Below are positions 59,543 to 64,000 of a stretch of 64,000 nt of DNA, in pieces (position 1 is the stretch's first letter; the number at the start of each line of letters is the position of its first letter). This DNA is from Kingdonia uniflora (Eukaryota > Streptophyta > Magnoliopsida > Ranunculales > Circaeasteraceae). Position numbers and translations under genes: made by a program. Under the pieces are notes generated by a model. The model was given only the letters and a program-made list of their open reading frames with translations, did no database searches and was not told the origin of the DNA. The DNA is taken from NCBI GenBank assembly GCA_014058105.1, contig JACGCM010001011.1, forward strand, positions 253,501-317,500. Reading direction: 5' to 3'.

Positions 59543-61486
59543 GAGCAACTCCTAAAGTGCTTGACTGCTTTGGATTTTCAGCTGCCTAGTCAGCTTTTCG
59601 CCCTCCAGCAGTGCCTGAGTGACTTGGTTTTGCGCCCTCCAGCAGTGCCTGAGTGACTTGGTTTCAAAACCAAGTCTCAGCCTTGGAATCCAAGACTTGG
59701 TCTGAAATTTTTAAGTAGCGATTGGGCGCCCAAGTGTTGTGCTCCTGTTCTGTTTTTAAACAGGCGCCTAAGTTATTTTATTTTTTAATTAGGCGCCCAA
59801 ATCTTAGGCGCCTGTTGCACTGGCTAAATTCGTTAAAGCTTCCAAAACCAAATCATTTCCTCTCTTCATCACTAAACCAAATCATTTCCCTCTTTTCACT
59901 ACTTCAACAAAAACCAAATCCATTTGCACCACAACTCTCATTCACTCTATTGGGATTAAGGTTGATCTCTCAAGGTAAGCTTTTGTTTAATTTTATCATA
60001 TTCCTTTTAATTTTCTAGATGTTTATATTCTAGGGTTTTAAGTTTTTTATCTTGAATAATTCTTCATATATGCAAATTATTAGATGAGTTCTTCGAATGC
60101 AACGCAAGAGAATGATTTAACTACCAAGAGTAATTTGAATCAACCCAATAATTTTGGACAACAACAACAAATTTTACCTAATTGGTTGCAATTCACTCAT
60201 TCCCCTCAACCTCAATCATCTCAATCCCAACCTATTCAATCTTTTAACTCGCCCAACGATTGGGTACAATCCCCTTATCCATTCATAGTACCCAATAATT
60301 GGGGACAACCCTCTCAATTCGCCATTCCCACTCAATTCCAACATCCTTCTTCATTTGCCTATCTCTTACAATCTCAATCATCTCAATCACATGGTACTCA
60401 ATCGGTTGACTTGTCGCAATTCGAAGATGCGGGGGTTGTTGATAGACAAAAAAGTAAAGGCAGACGTCGCTCGACCAAGACAACTACCAATGCAGGGGGG
60501 GGTTTCAGTTGTTGAAATGGACGGGTATTCAAAACAAAAATCTTGCAAAAGCTTGGGTTTATGTCTCGGAGGATAGAATCAAAAGCAACAACCAACAACT
60601 TGATGTTTTTTGGGAGTCTGTTTTGGATGCATTTCATGAATTTTGTCAAGAGGATGGTGAACGGGTTGAACGTACAGTTTCATCTTTAAAAAATCATTGG
60701 TCGGATATGAATCGTGATTGCAAAGTTTATGGGGCATGTTTGAAAAGTGTGATGCAAGAGGAGTGATTCTGCATTAATAAACACATACTAATTTATATAA
60801 AGACCAATGGAGTATACTCAGGGAAATAGAAAGTATTGAAATCAATCAGAGGGTGTCAAATTATTATGATTACAACATAATGTCAAATTCTTAGCAAGCA
60901 CCAAGGCGTGTTTGTCGTTTTCAACGCCATTTTCCATACAATACCCTAATTTTAACACATTGGAGTGAAACTTTGAGATGCAAGAGGAGTGAAAATTATT
61001 GATTTCAACACTATGAAAGCCAAATTCAATCAATACCCTAAATTCTACCAAGAAATCACAATACTGGGAAAATTTTACAATACACTAAAATACTTTAAAT
61101 AATAGAAATCACAAAATCAAGTGAATACCCTAAATTATCAAGTAACAAATTATTGGAATGATACATTTACTTCAATTACACCAAGGAAATTCGAAATAAA
61201 TGTGTATATATAGAGAGTGAGAGTGAGAGAAGTGTTTTGTTGGAAGAAATTTGCCAAGAGAGGACCAATAGATTCGTCTTGAAGCTTCAGTATTAGGCGC
61301 TTAAATTTTTTTATAAATAATTTGGGCGCCCAAGTTTTAGGCGCCTGTATTTTAAAACAAATAGGCGCCCAGGTGTTATGCGCCTATTTAGATTCCAAGT
61401 CAGGTACTCTTGGAGGAAATGGAGTCTGACTACCTTGGATTTGGCTTTTTTGCATCCAAGGCAGTCAAGAACTTTAGGAGATGCTC
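59543..61486 (+). mobile_element. PIF/Harbinger-type element, Myb-like gene only (1944 bp)
   Basis: The ends are inverted repeats. The left end reads GAGCAACTCCTAAAGTGCTT then GACTGCTTTGGAT. The right end, as reverse complement, reads GAGCATCTCCTAAAGTTCTT then GACTGCCTTGGAT. The GAGCATCTCC start and the 3-bp flanks (GTA left, TTA right) fit PIF/Harbinger, which duplicates TWA, with one flank mutated. Subterminal copies of GGCGCC-centred motifs (GGGCGCCCAAGT, TAGGCGCCTGT) lie inside both ends at 59727-59820 and 61290-61385. The only gene is the Myb/SANT-like protein. No DDE transposase frame was found, so it would need help to move. Confidence 0.75.
60084..60766 (+). pseudogene. Harbinger Myb/SANT-like DNA-binding protein (frameshifted)
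   Basis: In PIF/Harbinger elements a Myb/SANT-like protein assists the DDE transposase by binding DNA. The first frame (60084-60515) starts MSSSNATQENDLTTKSNLNQ and is rich in Gln, Ser, Pro and Asn, then basic (RQKSKGRRRSTKTT). The second frame (60509-60766) has the Myb/SANT-like domain: LKWTGIQNKNLAKAWVYVSE, NNQQLDVFWESVLDAFHEF, then RTVSSLKNHWSDMNRDCKVY. The frames part at an eight-G run at 60494-60502, consistent with slippage in a homopolymer. The protein stops soon after the domain (SVMQEE stop), shorter than the usual family. It may still be read if the G run varies. Confidence 0.75.
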
Positions 61487-61490
61487 TTAA

Positions 61491-61734
61491 GAGTTGGGTC
61501 CAAGCCCAAGCTAGGAACCCAACAGGGTTGCGGTGTCCTATACGGACTCCTAACAAACCCATAGGCCTAATAGGGTTATGGGGAAAGTTAGAGTAGAATA
61601 AGGAATCATTTCTGGGTTGTCTATAAATATCACTGTACTATATACAGAGAACACAGTGATGATAATCAATAAATCTATTTCTCTATTGTTCATGCTATAG
61701 TATTATATTGCTCTAGATTCATCATATCTCAACA
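61491..61734 (+). repeat. Ty1/copia 5' LTR (approximate start)
   Basis: The LTR contains CTATAAATATCACTGTAC (TATA, about 61621) and ends TCATCATATCTCAACA at 61734. The start is taken at GAGTTGGGTCCAAGCCCAAG, a damaged version of the common TGTTGGG...AAGCCCAAG copia LTR start, directly beside the Harbinger end. No target duplication can be checked because the 3' LTR is outside the window. Confidence 0.7.
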
Positions 61735-61735
61735 C

Positions 61736-61747
61736 GTTATCAGCATG
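61736..61747 (+). promoter_or_regulatory. Copia primer-binding site
   Basis: GTTATCAGCATG directly after the LTR end ...CAACAC. Many plant copia elements have GTTATCAGCACG here, so one base differs. Confidence 0.7.
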
Positions 61748-62123
61748 CAAGCTCTAGGAACGGGGAGAGCAGATATTTCCTTCTAATCAGAGATTTCACG
61801 AAAACCAAGCGATCAGGAGAAGAGGTATTTTATGATTTTTGTATACCTATATTCAGATCTATACTATACGATTTTGAAAACCTATTTTTCCCTATTTTTT
61901 AGGATTAAAAATTAGTGTGTTTTACCCTTGATAAAGAGCTGTTTTCAAACATATATATCTTTTACTGCGGAGATTGGATGGAGACAAGACCACTTCAGTT
62001 GGATAGCATACTCCGAGAGCTTTCCAACGATATATGACACGCCTCTAGGAGATGTCTCAATCGTCGGGAATAGCTCGTTGAATCTTGGCAGTTTCACGAC
62101 CAAAAATGGCATTTTTTTGTCAA

Positions 62124-62194
62124 TGACGTCATCAATTTTTTTATTTTTATTTATAATTTTTATTATGACATCATCCTTATCTACTGTGACGTCA
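62124..62194. promoter_or_regulatory. Two palindromic TGACGTCA motifs in copia leader
   Basis: TGACGTCA at 62124-62131 and 62187-62194, and TGACATCA at 62165-62172. TGACGTCA is the palindromic C-box/CRE-type core bound by bZIP factors. Function here is inferred from the motif only. Confidence 0.45.
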
Positions 62195-62204
62195 ACAGTG
62201 GCAC

Positions 62205-62340
62205 GCTGACATGATATGGCGTGTGCGTGGTATGTGTGATGTGGCATGACACGTGTGGCATGCGTGGCACATGCATGGCACGTGTAGAATACATTGCACG
62301 TATGGCATGCCTGGCACGTGCGTGGCACGTGGTAGTCCAC
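62205..62340 (+). repeat. Degenerate (TGGCACGTG/TGGCATG)n repeat with G-box cores
   Basis: A run of imperfect units such as GACACGTGTGGCATGCGTGG, GGCACGTGTAG and GGCACGTGCGTGGCACGTGG lies in the copia leader. At least four CACGTG cores occur, and another ACACGTGTACGTGACAC lies at 62488. The composition is quite unlike the AT-rich surroundings. Confidence 0.8.
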
Positions 62341-62699
62341 GGACAGTCACCAGAGACCGGCCGTATGTCGGACGTTGAAATTTTGTCATAAATTTTGTCG
62401 GACGATTACCGGAATATTCCTCACCGGTCATCAGAATATCCCCTGTCGTTGCCAGAGCAGTGACGTGGTAGACATGTGTGCGCATGTAACACGTGTACGT
62501 GACACATATATATGGCATGTGGCAGACCAGTTCAGACCAGTCAACCCGGTCCAGGCCTTGATACAGACCAAATCAGACCGGCCAAAAACTGGTCCAGACA
62601 CTAAAATGGCTATTAATAGCCCAATTTTTGGTCAAATTGAGTCTAATTTTTTTTGAAAAATTCCTATTGACTGGACCTACCCCATGGGGGACCCATTTG

Positions 62700-63270
62700 A
62701 ATTTTTTTTATTAAAATATTTAAAAAAAAATGGGAAGAGGTGTCTCGTATAGGAACATTGGCTCACTTATATGTGATATAAGTACATGGTGTAATACATA
62801 TTTAAGTATCTTACGGTAGCTTATATGATATTACTATTATACCTCTAGGATACTAATTATCATGATCATGGATTATTGATAATACGAAACCAAAACTAAT
62901 TTAGCATACGACTGTAAGTCATATCTAAATCACAGTTATTTGTTGACAAATAACTAGCTCAATTGGGAATCGACTTAGTCTTATTTCTAAAAACTTTGTG
63001 TCTGAGGAACCAATTTTTTGTATCTAAGTGCAATTAGATGTTACATAATAACATTTAGAGGTATATATGCATTAATAGCAACCTATAGTACCCTAGAATG
63101 TTAGTTCAAAGACAGACATAATCAACCTATCTTGTGAACCCATCTGACTTTGGGATGGAACCACTTGTCAGCTAAACATCTAATACCCCTCATATTCGTA
63201 GTAAATAAAGTCATTTGGCTAGAATATATATACCTTTATAGAACTTGAGGGCTTCTCAGAATAAAGAAAT
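62700..63270. other. Copia leader, non-coding
   Basis: Part of the 2 kb region between the primer site and gag. AT-rich, no ORF with recognisable content. Confidence 0.5.
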
Positions 63271-63598
63271 CACACATTTAGTGGTTTTGAATAGCTGTCT
63301 TGGCTAAGACTCTATTAAAGCGCACTTTAAGGTTAAGATCACCATTTTATAGGGTAAATTTGTGATTTAACGCTTCATAGGATTTCAACAAGGTTTACCG
63401 ATAAGTAATGATTGAGAATCAATGACTTCTATACTATGAATTGCCTTTGGTAATGATTGGAGATCATGAACTTCAAAAGGATTTCATAAGAAACGTACAC
63501 ATCTGGTAGTTTTGAATATCAATCTTAGCTAAGATTCTATTAAAACGCACATCCAAGATTAAGATCATCATTTTTACAGGGTAAAATTTGAGATTTAA
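63271..63598 (+). repeat. Direct repeat in copia leader, about 100 bp, 228 bp apart
   Basis: CACATTTAGTGGTTTTGAAT to TTTGTGATTTA (63271-63370) recurs as CACATCTGGTAGTTTTGAAT to TTTGAGATTTA (63499-63598), about 80% alike. Related shorter pieces lie between (ATGATTGAGAATCAATGACT and ATGATTGGAGATCATGAACT). Confidence 0.8.
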
Positions 63599-63766
63599 TT
63601 ATTATAGAAGAATATCATGAGTTTTAAAATATGAACAGGATACACCTATAATATGATTGGGAACCCTTTTTTAGTTTTATTCTAAGTACTATGATTTGTC
63701 TTTCATGCAATTGATATGTTTATCGAGTATTGTCTCTCATTACGATAACTATATCTTGCATTACAG

Positions 63767-64000
63767 ATGTCTGTAAAACTCAAAAATGTTAAATTTCCAC
63801 CATTGTTGCTCACTGGAGCCAATTACTTTACTTGGTGCATTGACGCTGACTTATTCTTGAAGTCACTTGGTCTGCAAAAGATCATCATCATATTGGCAAC
63901 AAGGAAGATCCCATGGATAAAGAAAGGGCTTTGTTTATCCTTTATCATCATATTCAGGATGACCTGAAGACGAAATGCCTCAATAAGGTTGAGCTAGCTG
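63767..64000 (+). pseudogene. Copia gag N-terminus (frameshifted, cut by window end)
   Basis: Starts MSVKLKNVKFPPLLLTGANY and FTWCIDADLFLKSLGL, the N-terminal gag pattern of plant Ty1/copia elements (KL..L.FP.L.LTG.NY..W). After LGLQK the frame shifts by one base: the original frame ends at 63967, while another continues as NKEDPMDKERALFILYHHIQ and DDLKTKCLNKVELA to the window end. Gag would form the particle, but this copy is broken unless the shift is a sequencing error. Confidence 0.82.

Larger units (their letters stand above)
61491..64000 (+). mobile_element. Ty1/copia retrotransposon, 5' part (runs off the window)
   Basis: LTR, primer site, 2 kb leader and the start of gag are present. 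The pol domains and 3' LTR are beyond the right edge. The gag start style and the CGTTATCAGCA primer site are typical of plant copia elements. Confidence 0.85.

Noticed and set aside
61945..62518. Histidine/cysteine-rich minus-strand ORFs (for example HVPGMPYVQ, CHACHTCHA)
   Set aside because: They result from translating the TGGCACGTG/TGGCATG repeat in the copia leader and are low complexity.

Overview
This 64 kb window is nuclear DNA from a flowering plant, probably a eudicot. It is AT-rich, its genes have introns, and it contains typical plant mobile elements: Helitrons, PIF/Harbinger, Ty3/gypsy, Ty1/copia, a plant L1-type LINE and a tRNA-derived SINE. Only one gene is clearly intact: the ribosomal protein gene RPS18 (minus strand, 56308-59444, four exons, 152 aa). 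Most of the rest is transposons, captured gene fragments and decayed gene copies. I could not determine the species.

Layout. 1-6430: a decayed, intron-containing copy of RID2/BUD23, the 18S rRNA guanine-N7 methyltransferase. Its 5' end (promoter, exons 1-3) is repeated at least four times in tandem and its last exon is partly duplicated; a SINE sits in intron 4. 6954-31745: three related Helitron-like elements in a row, all on the minus strand (6954-~15464, 15466-22185, 22196-31745). Each has the same CCCGTGC/GCACGGG hairpin near its 3' end and a related 5' end, and they carry pieces of host genes: an F-box-associated domain, a receptor-like kinase and an E2F/DEL-type transcription factor. 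31746-34640: unassigned sequence with one unrecognised gene fragment. 34640-43120: a broken LINE interrupted by a short terminal-inverted-repeat element (35236-35652) and by a 5.7 kb Ty3/gypsy element (36777-42516) with a perfect AATTC target duplication.

44153-46266: remains of a Harbinger-like element with a Myb/SANT-like gene piece, split by a solo LTR (45031-45812) with a perfect GTAAT duplication. 47332-47377: a stray piece of RID2 exon 1. 47976-48726: a long-TIR element. 50480-54300: an unidentified group of short gene-like units, including an intact 136-codon ORF with its own TATA-like box and poly(A) signal, and a spliced basic/coiled-coil gene that looks frameshifted. 53840-55192: two blocks packed with TGTCGA/TCGACA motifs. 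56308-59444: RPS18. 59543-61486: a Harbinger derivative ending about 98 bp upstream of the RPS18 start codon. 61491-64000: the LTR, long leader and broken gag start of a Ty1/copia element running off the window.

The sequence shows no operon or pathway organisation. RPS18 (a 40S subunit protein) and the RID2 relic (a 40S rRNA modifier) lie in the same window, but I treat this as coincidence. The main story is repeated transposition, gene capture and local tandem duplication around one conserved gene.
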